From the NCBI RefSeq assembly GCF_000026945.1, contig NC_012865.1, positions 806,001 through 870,000 on the forward strand: DNA of 64,000 nucleotides, written 5' to 3'. The notes under the pieces are model-generated. The model saw nothing but the letters and a program-made list of their open reading frames with translations, was not told the DNA's origin and did not search any database. This document shows positions 52,541-63,349 of the stretch, piece by piece. Made by a program: the position numbers and the translations under genes. Position 1 is the stretch's first letter, and every line of letters begins with the position of its first letter. This stretch comes from Candida dubliniensis CD36 (Eukaryota; Ascomycota; Pichiomycetes; Serinales; Debaryomycetaceae).

Positions 52541-53551
52541 ATGACTGATATAGCACCTCCATCGGCAGCTACTCCTAATGATTATATATTGAGCTTGTCG
52601 CCTGAACAAATTGAACATGACCAAAAAATTGGGATCAAAGCTATTAGGTTATTTTTACAAAGTAAAACATCTTACGACGTCTTACCTGTGAGTTATAGAT
52701 TAATTGTTTTGGATACTTCGTTATTAGTGAAAAAGTCATTGAATATTTTATTGCAAAATAATATAGTCTCAGCACCTTTATGGAATAACCAAACATCCAG
52801 GTTCGCTGGATTGTTGACATCGTCAGATTTTATCAATGTAATACAATACTATTTACAATTTCCAGAGAAGTTTGAGTTAGTTGACCAACTAACATTAGGC
52901 GGATTAAGAGAAATCGAAAAAGCCATAGGGGTGGATCAAATCGAAACAGCATCAATACATCCATTCAAGTCTTTGTACGAAGCATGTGTCAAGATGTTAG
53001 AATCAAAAGCTAGAAGAATCCCATTGATTGATGAGGACGAAAAAACTAAACGTGAAATTGTCGTTAGTGTGTTGACACAATACAGAATTTTGAAGTTTGT
53101 GGCTTTGAATTGTAAAGAAACGAAAATGTTATTGAAACCCCTCAAGAATTTGAGTGGATTAGGTGATGTGAAAAAATTATCTACTTGTACCATGGACACA
53201 CCTGTTATAGAAGTCATTCATTTGTTGACTGAGAATTCTGTTTCCTCGATACCAATAGTTGACGAACAAGGGAAATTAATCAACGTATACGAAGCAGTGG
53301 ATATATTGGCATTAGTTAAAGGTGGAATGTACACGGATTTGGATTTGTCTGTTGGAGATGCTTTGTTAAGAAGGCAGGAGGAGTTTGAAGGTGTACACAC
53401 CTGTACTTTGAATGATAGATTGAGTACCATTATGGATACCATAAGAAAAAGTAGATTGCATCGTTTATTTGTTGTTGATGATGAGGGGAAACTTGTTAGT
53501 GTTATCACATTAAGTGACATCTTGAACTACATATTATTTGGAGAGGATTAG
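52541..53551 (+). CDS. SNF4: AMPK gamma subunit (Snf4)
   Basis: This 336-residue protein consists almost wholly of four CBS domains. Marks are FLQSKTSYDVLPVSYRLIVLDTSLLVKKSLNILLQNNIVSAPLW, then ARRIPLIDED, SVSSIPIVDEQGKLINVYEAVDIL and RLHRLFVVDDEGKLVSVITLSDILNYILFG. Snf4 binds nucleotides and activates the Snf1 kinase during glucose limitation. Length agrees with yeast Snf4 (322). Confidence 0.96.
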   Translation: MTDIAPPSAATPNDYILSLSPEQIEHDQKIGIKAIRLFLQSKTSYDVLPVSYRLIVLDTSLLVKKSLNILLQNNIVSAPLWNNQTSRFAGLLTSSDFINVIQYYLQFPEKFELVDQLTLGGLREIEKAIGVDQIETASIHPFKSLYEACVKMLESKARRIPLIDEDEKTKREIVVSVLTQYRILKFVALNCKETKMLLKPLKNLSGLGDVKKLSTCTMDTPVIEVIHLLTENSVSSIPIVDEQGKLINVYEAVDILALVKGGMYTDLDLSVGDALLRRQEEFEGVHTCTLNDRLSTIMDTIRKSRLHRLFVVDDEGKLVSVITLSDILNYILFGED

Positions 53552-53975
53552 ATGTAATATAGTCTGTTTATACAATGAAGTCCATATTATTTGATTCGGC
53601 TCCTTCAGATTTTTGTAGATTTCCGAATTCGGTAAAAAGTTCCGAAAGCATGGGAAGCAAGCAAGGAAGCGAGAAAGAGAGAGGCTTATCTTTGTCCAGA
53701 ATTTATCGGATTCGCTTCGCATCGCAACGTTAGAAATTCGCAATTTCAGCTGACTAATCAATCAATCACAGCAACAACAAACTTACTTTACTAACCTTAC
53801 TACTATTATCGTGCGCGCGGAGTTATTATGAATGGCCCCGAAATTTTTTTTATTGTACGTTTTTTTGCAGTGGATCATTTGCGCAAGTATAAAGCCATAG
53901 TTTTTTTTTTTTTTTTTAAGAGGACTTCTGCTTTTTCTTCTCTTTTTTTATTATATCAACTGGCTATTATTTTAC
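53552..53975. other. Intergenic: OPT-transporter upstream
   Basis: 424 bp; a T tract at 53900-53917 and a TTTTTTTATTATA stretch near 53942. No gene. Confidence 0.55.
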
Positions 53976-56129
53976 ATGATGTCACTAGAAACAATATCGA
54001 ATAATGAAGGAATACGGCAGGGATCAACTAATGAAAGCCCTCACACTCATACATATCTAGATCAATTAGACATCCCGCAAATAACGTTGAGATCCACTAT
54101 AGTTGGATTACTAATAGGTTCATTGATCCTTATATCGAATTTCCAATTTGGATTACAAACTGGATGGGTTTCAATGATGTCCTTACCAGCTGCCTTACTA
54201 GCGTTTTCAATTTTCAAGTTGTTGCCAATATCCATTGCTAAGAATTTCACCGATGTGGAAAATGTATTTGTCCAGAGTATTGCTGTTGCAGTAGGAACAG
54301 GTCCCTTATGTTACGGGTTTATTGGTATAATCCCCGCAATGGAAAAGTTTATGACTAATGAAGAAAGTGGGTTGGGCAGACCTTTGAATTTTGGGTTGGG
54401 TCAGTTAATGATCTGGTCGTTGGGACTCGGATTATTCGGGGTATTTTTTGCCATACCGTTGCGGAAGCAAGTTATCGTAAAGGAAAAATTACCTTTTCCA
54501 TCTGGTAGTGCTACTGCAACTTTGATTTCAGTTTTACATGGAAGTGATATATATCAAGATAAAGAGGTGAGCGATGAAAAGATACTTATCGATGAAGAAG
54601 AAGAAGAAGGGGAAAATGGACTGGAGAATTTAACCCAACAATCATCAAAATCACGACTAATAACTGCAACTACTACCAGCATTCAAGATGATTATGATTC
54701 CAATATGAGATCATTAATAATCACATTTATAATATCAGCAGCATACACCATACTTTCATTTTTCATTCCTATTTTGAAAAAGATTCCTATATTCGGTACT
54801 TACCTATCATCTCACTATCTATGGAATTTTCAGCCATCTCCAGCATACATAGGTCAAGGTATCATTATGGGGTTACCAACAGTCTCGTATATGTTATTTG
54901 GTGCCATCTTAGGTTGGGGTGTATTAGCTCCATTGGCAAAACATATGGAATGGGCACCTGGAAGAATTGACGATTGGATAAATGGGGGACAAGGCTGGAT
55001 CTTATGGATTAGTTTAACGGTGATGATTAGTGATTCCTTGGTGTCTTTTATTGTAGTGAGCATAAAATCAATTAATAATGCTTTAGAAAGTTTTAAACAA
55101 AGAAGAGATTTAGATCAATATCTTGAATTACAACAGAACCAACAAAATGAGTACTTATTACTGGATCAAGAGGAAACTAGATCGCTGACCTCGTCCAATG
55201 AAAATCCCGAAAATAGTACCTATGATGGCAAGAAGAATAAAGAAGATAGCAAATATACAATGGAAGTTCCTGAAAGACATTTAATTTCAACTAAATCGAC
55301 AGTAATAGGAATTGCTGTATCTACATTGCTTTGCATTATTTCTTTGAAACTAGTGTTTGGAAATACAGTTCCCATATATGCATCATTAGCAGCAATTATA
55401 TTGGCAATGTTCTTCTCAATATTAGGGGTAAGAGCATTAGGAGAGACTGATTTAAACCCCGTGAGTGGGATTGGGAAATTATCACAATTGATTTTTGCAT
55501 TGATAATTTCAAATGACCATCCAGCGAAAATTTTGATTAATTTAGTTGCTGGTGGAGTTGCTGAAGCAGGAGCTCAACAAGCAGGAGATCTCATGCAAGA
55601 TTTGAAAACAGGTCATTTAATTGGTGCATCACCAAAATCTCAATTTATTGCTCAGATATTGGGCACTTTATATTCCGTTGGATTGAGCTCAATCATGTAC
55701 AAAGTGTACAATAGTGTGTACCAGATACCGAGCGAGATGTTTAGAATTCCAACTGCAGTGGTTTGGATCGATTGCTCAAGGTTAGTTACTGGTCAAGGAT
55801 TGCCTCCTCACATCCGTGAATTTGCATTGGTTTTAGGGGTTATTTTCGGTCTTATATCGTTATTGAAAAATACTGTTTCTCCCACTTCACTGTATCATAA
55901 ATATTTGGTTTATTTGCCAAGTGGAGTAGCCGTTGGTGTAGGTATTTACAACACCCCAAATTTCACTTTGGCAAGGTTTATTGGCGGGTTGATCTGTTAC
56001 AATTGGCAGAAGATTGGTCCTAATGGTAAAATTGGTATGATTATATTCAGTAGTGGGTTGGTACTAGGTGAGGGACTTTTTAGTGGCTTCACTATGCTTT
56101 TAACTAGTTTGGGTGTTAAGCACTGGTAA
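53976..56129 (+). CDS. OPT-family oligopeptide/metal transporter
   Basis: This 717-residue protein has about fourteen to sixteen hydrophobic segments in the OPT layout: LRSTIVGLLIGSLILISNFQFGLQTGW near residue 40, KLPFPSGSATATLI near 180, and the GVAEAGAQQAGDLMQDLKTGHLIGASPKSQF signature near 528. Two hydrophilic acidic loops (about 196-245 and 370-440) separate the halves. It looks closest to the uncharacterised Saccharomyces Ygl114w-like branch rather than Opt1/Opt2, so peptide, glutathione or metal complex are possible substrates. The first two residues are both Met; the start could be either. Confidence 0.87.
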   Translation: MMSLETISNNEGIRQGSTNESPHTHTYLDQLDIPQITLRSTIVGLLIGSLILISNFQFGLQTGWVSMMSLPAALLAFSIFKLLPISIAKNFTDVENVFVQSIAVAVGTGPLCYGFIGIIPAMEKFMTNEESGLGRPLNFGLGQLMIWSLGLGLFGVFFAIPLRKQVIVKEKLPFPSGSATATLISVLHGSDIYQDKEVSDEKILIDEEEEEGENGLENLTQQSSKSRLITATTTSIQDDYDSNMRSLIITFIISAAYTILSFFIPILKKIPIFGTYLSSHYLWNFQPSPAYIGQGIIMGLPTVSYMLFGAILGWGVLAPLAKHMEWAPGRIDDWINGGQGWILWISLTVMISDSLVSFIVVSIKSINNALESFKQRRDLDQYLELQQNQQNEYLLLDQEETRSLTSSNENPENSTYDGKKNKEDSKYTMEVPERHLISTKSTVIGIAVSTLLCIISLKLVFGNTVPIYASLAAIILAMFFSILGVRALGETDLNPVSGIGKLSQLIFALIISNDHPAKILINLVAGGVAEAGAQQAGDLMQDLKTGHLIGASPKSQFIAQILGTLYSVGLSSIMYKVYNSVYQIPSEMFRIPTAVVWIDCSRLVTGQGLPPHIREFALVLGVIFGLISLLKNTVSPTSLYHKYLVYLPSGVAVGVGIYNTPNFTLARFIGGLICYNWQKIGPNGKIGMIIFSSGLVLGEGLFSGFTMLLTSLGVKHW

Positions 56130-56527
56130 ATAGAAACGTTTGCATTGGTATTACATTTCATTTCATTTCAAATTTCATTTTTTTTTTTTTTTTTTTTTTT
56201 AAAGTTAAGTAGTCTTTTAATACAAGACTTGTATTTATTTATGAATTGTAGAAGTTTATCGAGATGGAGATTCCTTACAATATCCATAAATAGGAGAAAC
56301 GATATTGTTTTATCAAAGTAAAAGTACATTAAGATACTATACAAATATTAGAATACAGATAATTGACTTGAATTAAACAAGCAGAGTAGCAATAAAATTA
56401 TACAGAGTTTTCATTTCCTTTTTCTTTTTTATGGGTACGGGAATACCCATTGCTATTTCTCTCTCTTGATTGTTAAACTTGCAGAATGTACATCACAAGA
56501 TACAAAACAGTCTGACACTTTATCAGC
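56130..56527. other. Intergenic between convergent genes
   Basis: 398 bp between the stop codons of the OPT and PBP2 genes. A T run (56179-56200) and ATTTC repeats are present; probably both 3' UTRs. No gene. Confidence 0.55.
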
Positions 56528-58129
56528 TTAACGGGTGTTTCTCTCTCTATCGGCGTTAATTCGCTGATTGATCAAATAAATAGCAGTCTGAATAGAGTTC
56601 AAGGATCCCGTTAGAGTTAACTTTCTGATATTAGTCATACCTTTACCTCCACCTAACATCATGGATTGTCCCTTATCCGGCTCAATTTTAACATATGTAC
56701 AAGCACTAGTTTCTCTGATGTGTTTGATGTTGTTACCCCCTTTTCCAATAACAGACCCAATACTAGAGTTGGCAACAAAGACATCCTGATTATATTTATC
56801 TTGACCTGCTTGAACAGGTGGGGTTGTTATAACTTCTCCAACTATCGTATTTCCAAACTCATCGGTGTATTGGTTCTGTGGAGGTACATTGATCGAGGGT
56901 TGCATACCAACAGGTGAGATAGCATTGGGGTTTGATGTTACTGGGGTACCAAAGTGTTGAGGTTGAACTGCTGGTTGAAACATCATGGAGAAATTGTAAG
57001 GACTCTGCTGGTGTTGCAGATGGTGTGGTGGCTTACTGAATGGTGGTAATTTAGCTTGATAACCCATAGGATTGTTATATGAATTATTAGGTGGATGACG
57101 CTGTCTACCTCCAAGATTTTGATGATCTGTTGGTTGATAATTAGCAGGGTTATACAACACAACTTTATTCTTCTTCAATACCTCTTTGTGTTCAAGCATA
57201 ACTTGGGCAATATAATAAACAGCAATGTGAATAGCATCTCCAACACCCATAACAGATAATACACGATCAGTAGAGTATGGCAAAGGATTTTCTGCTGCTT
57301 TCAACTTGGCTGCTGAATTTTCTTCAATTTCTCTGAATTTCAATCCTTGTTTTCCAATAATAAACCCAATCATAGGATGGGGTATTAATAGTTTTAAGTT
57401 GTACTGCTGTGAAGTAATACTTGCAGGTTCATCCTCTGGTTCCTCCAAAATGACTCTGGTAATTAATCCAAAAGCTCTAGCAACATTTTCTGCTGGACCC
57501 TTCACAGCAACAATTCTTTCAGGAACTCCCTTCAAGTTTTCACTAACGGTAATTCTTACATTTGCCTTCTCTCTTAAATGATTGATTGTTTCTCCCTTTC
57601 TTCCAACAATTGTACTAGCTTCCTTGACGGGACAATACATTCTCAATTGAATAAATGTAGGATCATCTCTATCACGATGGTTGGATACTGGCTTAGATGA
57701 GGAAGACGAAGCTGTGTTTTGTTCATCTGCATGATCCAGCTCTGGTGGTACGTATGCTGGTTCAAGAGTTTCTTGAGTTTGATTGGCGTCTTCATTCGGT
57801 TTGTCAAACTCTTCAGATTCGGTCTCTAAATGGCTTGTGCTGTTGTTGGTAATAATGGGGGCAGTCTGTTGTAGCTCCTCCTCTTTATCTTGTAAATCTA
57901 ACTGTTCGCTATCTAATGCAATTCTTTTGATCGATGATGAATTGATGGTATCATTGCCTGAATGACTGTTTGCTGATTGTTCATTGCCTTCATTATCATC
58001 TGCATCTTCATTCTTCCTCTTTAACGTAGAAGTAACATTGTGGTTTACTGGTTCAATTGGAGGTGTTAAAACTGACTCATCTGGAGTGTCCACATGAATA
58101 TTGTTTGTATTGTTTGCGTCGTCTGACAT
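56528..58129 (-). CDS. PBP2: Three-KH-domain RNA-binding protein
   Basis: This 533-residue protein has three KH domains with intact GxxG loops: GRKG at 176-179, GKQG at 259-262 and GKGG near 465. The N-terminal ~150 residues are acidic and low-complexity. A Pro/Gln/Asn-rich linker (about 330-440) lies between KH2 and KH3. The architecture matches Saccharomyces Pbp2, a poly(A)-binding-protein-associated hnRNP K-like protein. Hek2 is a related alternative. Confidence 0.86.
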   Translation of the reverse strand: MSDDANNTNNIHVDTPDESVLTPPIEPVNHNVTSTLKRKNEDADDNEGNEQSANSHSGNDTINSSSIKRIALDSEQLDLQDKEEELQQTAPIITNNSTSHLETESEEFDKPNEDANQTQETLEPAYVPPELDHADEQNTASSSSSKPVSNHRDRDDPTFIQLRMYCPVKEASTIVGRKGETINHLREKANVRITVSENLKGVPERIVAVKGPAENVARAFGLITRVILEEPEDEPASITSQQYNLKLLIPHPMIGFIIGKQGLKFREIEENSAAKLKAAENPLPYSTDRVLSVMGVGDAIHIAVYYIAQVMLEHKEVLKKNKVVLYNPANYQPTDHQNLGGRQRHPPNNSYNNPMGYQAKLPPFSKPPHHLQHQQSPYNFSMMFQPAVQPQHFGTPVTSNPNAISPVGMQPSINVPPQNQYTDEFGNTIVGEVITTPPVQAGQDKYNQDVFVANSSIGSVIGKGGNNIKHIRETSACTYVKIEPDKGQSMMLGGGKGMTNIRKLTLTGSLNSIQTAIYLINQRINADRERNTR

Positions 58130-58427
58130 GTCGTACTTCTGGTAGGTATTCCCTTATGTTCCACTTTTTATTTTGTTATTGAACGCTAAGTTATTGTTTT
58201 TTTTTTTTTTTTACTTTTTTCTTTGACTGTGAAGGCTTTGAAATAATAAAAATTTTCGCTGGAAGGATTCAAAATTAAGCTCCTTTTAAGAATTTATCAC
58301 ATATACACTACTTTTTTGCTTCTATTGTGTGGTTTTCTTTACATGATATAGTTCAGACAAGAACAACATTATACAATCTACAAACAATGACCCAATACGG
58401 GAACATACTACTATTCTAGACTTTTAC
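58130..58427. other. Short intergenic region (PBP2 upstream)
   Basis: 298 bp containing a T tract (58197-58213), without a gene. Confidence 0.5.
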
Positions 58428-59435
58428 TCACTTCTGTAGCAATTGTTGATTCCGTATTTTTTCTTTTTCTTTAGCTTGCAAGTATAAATCATCCCGCTTG
58501 GAATTCATTCTGTTTATGAAGTCTTGTTTATCCAAGTAACCAGCTTTATTATGAATTTTCAATTCCTCATTAATATTCCTCTTATCAACAAAACTGGCCC
58601 AATCTAGCCGTGATTTCTCTAGAGTGGACAATTTCATTTTTTTGCTATTAGCACTGACCGATAAAAACCTATCTATCAAAGATGGCCTTTTAAGTTTGAT
58701 GCGTAGTTCCTTTGTTTCATTAGTCACGGGGTCCGTTCTAATCACCTTGACTTGAGATCGTCTATAGGGGATATCATTGTCCGAATTACTGGAAGAAATA
58801 TTGCTTGTCGAGTTTAAGTATGCCTTGGCTTCTTGTGAGTTTTCATCAACGTATTTTGTTTCTGTTATTAGCTTTCCAGCAAATGTGTAATTGATTTGGA
58901 TTTTAATCTGTTTTGGACCTTCAAATTCATTTTCATCTATATTCGACTGTTGTTGTTGATTATTTGCCATTTTTTCATTGTCAATATTTAATTCTTCCAG
59001 GTTATCTATACTTGGACTCCCAGTTTTCAAATTTTCAAATATCGAGTCAACATCGATAGTCGACTGATCCTTGACAAGTCCTGTTTTCGAATCAACCTCA
59101 AAATTTCCAATAAATCTAGATTGATTCAGTAGTTTTTCATGAAGTCTTTGAGATCTAGTTTTAATTTGTGATGTACTTGATTCAATAGTAGAATAGTCAG
59201 GTATTTTGGATGATTTTTCATCTTTATATCGATCATTGTCTTCTTCCTCGTCACTGGAGACACCACTTGCATTATCTGCTTCATTTTTCTTTTCAGGGTC
59301 GTAATCTTCATCCTCTTCGTCGTCATCTTCACTATCAATATTATTTTGCTTACTCTCTATATTATGATTCCTTCCGGATATTGTATCTTCACCTGGCAAG
59401 TGTTCGGTATTCTTATTTATGTTCTGTTTTGCCAT
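58428..59435 (-). CDS. SWC5: SWR1-complex subunit with BCNT domain
   Basis: This 335-residue protein has a strongly acidic N-terminus (DSEDDDEEDEDYDPEKK, then DEEEDNDRY). A C-terminal BCNT domain (about 255-335) contains KKMKLSTLEKSRLDWASFVD, KAGYLDKQDFINR and the final DLYLQAKEKEKIRNQQ. This is the Swc5 layout; Swc5 binds histone H2A-H2B and is needed for H2A.Z exchange by SWR1. Confidence 0.9.
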   Translation of the reverse strand: MAKQNINKNTEHLPGEDTISGRNHNIESKQNNIDSEDDDEEDEDYDPEKKNEADNASGVSSDEEEDNDRYKDEKSSKIPDYSTIESSTSQIKTRSQRLHEKLLNQSRFIGNFEVDSKTGLVKDQSTIDVDSIFENLKTGSPSIDNLEELNIDNEKMANNQQQQSNIDENEFEGPKQIKIQINYTFAGKLITETKYVDENSQEAKAYLNSTSNISSSNSDNDIPYRRSQVKVIRTDPVTNETKELRIKLKRPSLIDRFLSVSANSKKMKLSTLEKSRLDWASFVDKRNINEELKIHNKAGYLDKQDFINRMNSKRDDLYLQAKEKEKIRNQQLLQK

Positions 59436-60174
59436 CGATGCAATCCCTTTTTGTGTTGAGTTCTGCTTTATATTTATAAAAGTAATTCACTTAGAAGTCA
59501 AATTCTTGGATAGGCTAAAAAATAATGTACGTAGCTTTGATTGTTTTCAATGTTATTTAGTTTGGGAAGGAAAGAAAAAAAAAATAAAGAAGCAATTACA
59601 TAAAAAGTCCTCGGTCGTGCCAATTTACTATAAGGCGCGGTAATTAGGCGTAAGCAAAGACTTTTGCCACACCACAATGCGGTAAACGGCGATTCCGATA
59701 TGTGAATCCGTTCACTATATACTTCTCCGGTTTTGTTACTATCTTTGATATATTTTTCACCAATAAACATGGATTATGGTCAGAAAAGTTCACCTGCAAA
59801 ACTATTTGTTGGAGAATTAATATGCTATGTAAGAAGAAACGGAGGTTTAATTAGATTAGTAGATGTTTCTACCAGAGTCAAAACAATTCATTTTTTTTTT
59901 TGCCGTCTGGGTTACACTATTCAGTTAATGTGTGTATTCTACTACAAGTTTATTATACGCCCCAATTTTTTTTTTTTTTTTCAAACATATTAATCCCACT
60001 TTCTCCAAAATCATATAAAACAAAGAACAATTGAAACTTAATTGTTTTTCTTCTTCTTTTTTTTTTTTAATATTATTATTCGTTTATTTTCTTTGAAAGT
60101 TAAATTCACAGTTCTTCAATTGCTAGTAGTATCGTCATTCCATTTAATCCCACCAATATCACTTCTGAAAAACA
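59436..60174. other. Divergent region between SWC5 and DPP3
   Basis: 739 bp with T tracts at 59890, 59966 and 60058-60068; the DPP3 promoter is probably in the right half. Apart from the doubtful small frame at 59769 I see no gene. Confidence 0.5.
59769..59993 (+). CDS. Possible small protein or gene remnant, OB-fold-like start
   Basis: The frame encodes 74 residues. The first ~40, MDYGQKSSPAKLFVGELICY then VRRNGGLIRLVDVSTRVKTI, look like a real protein, with alternating strands reminiscent of an OB-fold beta-hairpin. After that it becomes poly-Phe from T tracts (59890-59901 and 59966-59980), which suggests that the true frame is lost by T-tract slippage, an intron or decay. No good GTATGT or TACTAAC splice signals are visible. 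It lies between the divergent SWC5 and DPP3 genes. An alternative upstream start at 59733 adds 12 residues. Weakly supported. Confidence 0.3.
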   Translation: MDYGQKSSPAKLFVGELICYVRRNGGLIRLVDVSTRVKTIHFFFCRLGYTIQLMCVFYYKFIIRPNFFFFFQTY

Positions 60175-62277
60175 ATGTCCGAGGTGTCCAATAAAAATCA
60201 AGAGAATAAGGAATTATTCTATGCTGATATCGACGCTCCAATCGTTGTGTTATCTGCTTTAAAACATTTTGAGGCATTATCATCCAAGAATGCTAAAAAG
60301 TATGCCCATTATTTGTCAAGGGCATCCTTTGAAGGAACAAGAGCCGTATTAAGATCAGTTTCCCCAGAAAGTGAACCAATTTATGATATGATTTTAACTA
60401 TTCACGGTAAATTGGGAACTCCACAATCTGTCGAAGAGTATCAACAAAAATTGGCACCATTGACCAAACAAGATGTTCAACATTATTTGGAGTATACCTT
60501 ACAATTTTTGGATAATGCTGGAAACTATAAATCATTTGGAGACAAAAAGTTTATCCCCCGTTTAGAACCAGAAACTTTTGATAAATTGATCAAAATTGTC
60601 GACGATACTAAAGTTTCTGAGTTATATAACAAGGTCAAAGAAGCATTGTTCAGTACAGAAAAGGGTTTGTTGGGCTATGCCGAATCTGGCCATTTATCCA
60701 ATTACTACCCTAACAGTGAAACTATAACCAAAAAAGAAATTGATCTGGTTAATCAGTTACTTGCTGAAAACGGTATAATGCCAGAAAATACTAGAGTAGA
60801 GAAGAAATCTGATTCTGAATTCACAGTTCATGTTGCATCTTCGGAAACCACTAACAAAACAACTTATTACCCAAAAGACAAATTAACATCCAAGGATGGT
60901 AAAATCAATGTCACTTTTAAATTTGGTGATCATCATGAACAATTTCAAAAGATAGTTGAAAACTTAACCAAGGCATTACCATATGTTGCTAATGAAACTC
61001 AAGAAAAATTACTCACGTATTACATTGAATCATTTTCAACTGGGTCAATGAATGCACACAAGCAATCACAAATTGAATGGGTCAAGGATTTGAAACCTGA
61101 AGTTGAGTCCAACATTGGTTTTATTGAAACCTACAGAGACCCATCTGGAGTTAGAGGAGAATGGGAAGGGTTAGTTGCTATGGTGAACCACGAAAGAACT
61201 GCTAAGTTTAGTAAGTTAGTTGCAAATGCCGGCACATTTATTAAAGAATTGCCATGGGATAAAATTTATGAAAAGGATACTTTCACTCCACCTGATTTTA
61301 CTTCCTTGGAAGTGTTAACTTTTGCTGGTTCAGGAATACCAGCAGGTATTAACATTCCAAACTATGATGATGTCAGATTAAACTATGGGTTCAAGAATGT
61401 TTCTCTTGGTAACGTATTGTCTGCCAACCCCAAAAATCCTAAGCAAAAAGAAGTTATCACATTTATTGGAGATGATTTACAAGACGAATTCAAAAAATGG
61501 CGTGACGAAGCTTTCGAAGTTCAAGTTGGTTTGCATGAATTATTAGGTCATGGAACCGGGAAATTATTACAAGAGACTTCTCCAGGAAAATTTAACTTTG
61601 ATAACAAAGATGATAGAATCAAGTCATGGTATGGACCAAACGATACTTGGAGTTCATTGTTTGGTACAACTTCTGGATCATATGAAGAATGTCGTGCTGA
61701 GTTGGTTGCATTATATTTAATTTTGAAAAATCCAGACCAAGTATTCCCTATTTTTAACATTGGAAACAAGGATGATCAAACCATAGTCAAATTTATTTCT
61801 GCATTATTGATGATAAGAGCTGGTTTAATTGGGTTAGAATTTTGGGATCCTTCTTCTTCTAAATGGGGACAACCACATATGCAAGCTCGTTTTGCCATAA
61901 TGAAACAATTGCATAAAGCCAACGTCTTTAAATTTGAATATTCGAACCCAGATTATTCTGATTTGGAAATTGTGGTTGACGCATCTAAATTGGACGATGG
62001 TACTGCTGTTGATGCTTTGGGTGAGTTCTTATCTAATTTACATATTTTCAAGAGCACTGGTGATGTTAAACAAGGGTTAGAATATTATTTGAACAAATCA
62101 CAAGTTGATCCAGAATATAGCAGATTTAGGGATGCTGTGTTGAAACAAAAGAAACCAAGAAAGATGGTCATTCAAGCTAATACTTTTTTCAATGAAACCA
62201 CCGATGATATCGATGTTGTTGAATATGAAGAAAGTGAAATTGGTATGATTCAAAGTTATTACGATAGAAAGGTTTAG
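60175..62277 (+). CDS. DPP3: Dipeptidyl peptidase III (M49 metallopeptidase)
   Basis: This 700-residue zinc exopeptidase removes dipeptides from the N-termini of short peptides in the cytosol. It has the M49 zinc motif HELLGH at 454-459, followed by GTGKLL, and the second motif EECRAE at 504-509, which supplies the third zinc ligand. The N-terminal region (YADIDAPIVVLSALKHFEALSSKNAKKYAHYL) and length agree with fungal DPP III. No signal peptide. Confidence 0.96.
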   Translation: MSEVSNKNQENKELFYADIDAPIVVLSALKHFEALSSKNAKKYAHYLSRASFEGTRAVLRSVSPESEPIYDMILTIHGKLGTPQSVEEYQQKLAPLTKQDVQHYLEYTLQFLDNAGNYKSFGDKKFIPRLEPETFDKLIKIVDDTKVSELYNKVKEALFSTEKGLLGYAESGHLSNYYPNSETITKKEIDLVNQLLAENGIMPENTRVEKKSDSEFTVHVASSETTNKTTYYPKDKLTSKDGKINVTFKFGDHHEQFQKIVENLTKALPYVANETQEKLLTYYIESFSTGSMNAHKQSQIEWVKDLKPEVESNIGFIETYRDPSGVRGEWEGLVAMVNHERTAKFSKLVANAGTFIKELPWDKIYEKDTFTPPDFTSLEVLTFAGSGIPAGINIPNYDDVRLNYGFKNVSLGNVLSANPKNPKQKEVITFIGDDLQDEFKKWRDEAFEVQVGLHELLGHGTGKLLQETSPGKFNFDNKDDRIKSWYGPNDTWSSLFGTTSGSYEECRAELVALYLILKNPDQVFPIFNIGNKDDQTIVKFISALLMIRAGLIGLEFWDPSSSKWGQPHMQARFAIMKQLHKANVFKFEYSNPDYSDLEIVVDASKLDDGTAVDALGEFLSNLHIFKSTGDVKQGLEYYLNKSQVDPEYSRFRDAVLKQKKPRKMVIQANTFFNETTDDIDVVEYEESEIGMIQSYYDRKV

Positions 62278-62983
62278 AGAACTGAGAATATTGTTAGTAA
62301 ATAAAAACAATTATACGTTTTATGATTTTTGATCTTTGACTTTTAATAGACCAGATGTTTATGATAAACTGTACTGTAAAAAAATTAGGGACCAGACCTG
62401 TGTATGGAAAATGATATACTTTCTGATTCACAAATTCAAGCTTTAACACAACCGAACAGCAAGATAAGTTGACCACAATGTAAATAAAGTGTACGACCGC
62501 TTTATATATATCACTGCATTACTGGTTATAGGGACTATATTTCCAATAGTAAGTGATAGTCCCCCATTCAACAATTACCTAACTTGTGGCTATTTATTAA
62601 AACATGTGATCTTTTTTGAATGATCATACTGCACCTCAAAACAAGGGTTCAGCTATCTTATCATTTTTTATCAGCCTTGCCATGGCCATGGATTTGCACT
62701 TGACCTAGGGGTTGAGGGCCAGTTTCAAGGGCTATGTTGCTATCTAACTGCCTCTAATTGTATATAAACAATTCCAACACCTCAACACAACAAAACAGTT
62801 GAACTGGTCTTGGAAACAATGTCAATTTTACCCCTTCTCCTTGATCGTACCTTTGGCTGAGGTAGAGCACTGGCAGCAACAACTCAACCAGTCTTAGGAC
62901 CAAATTGTAAACTGGCCTGTAACATACTCTGGTTTGTTTACCAGACGATAACCTCGGAACTGGACTAGACAGCAGGGCCAACT
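62278..62983. other. Intergenic and start of GC-richer region
   Basis: The first ~370 bp are ordinary AT-rich 3' flank of DPP3. From about 62650 the composition shifts to GC-richer DNA with many CTGG/CCAG words. Minus-strand frame 62754-62981 is open but without recognisable features. Confidence 0.5.
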
Positions 62984-63349
<366 letters not shown>

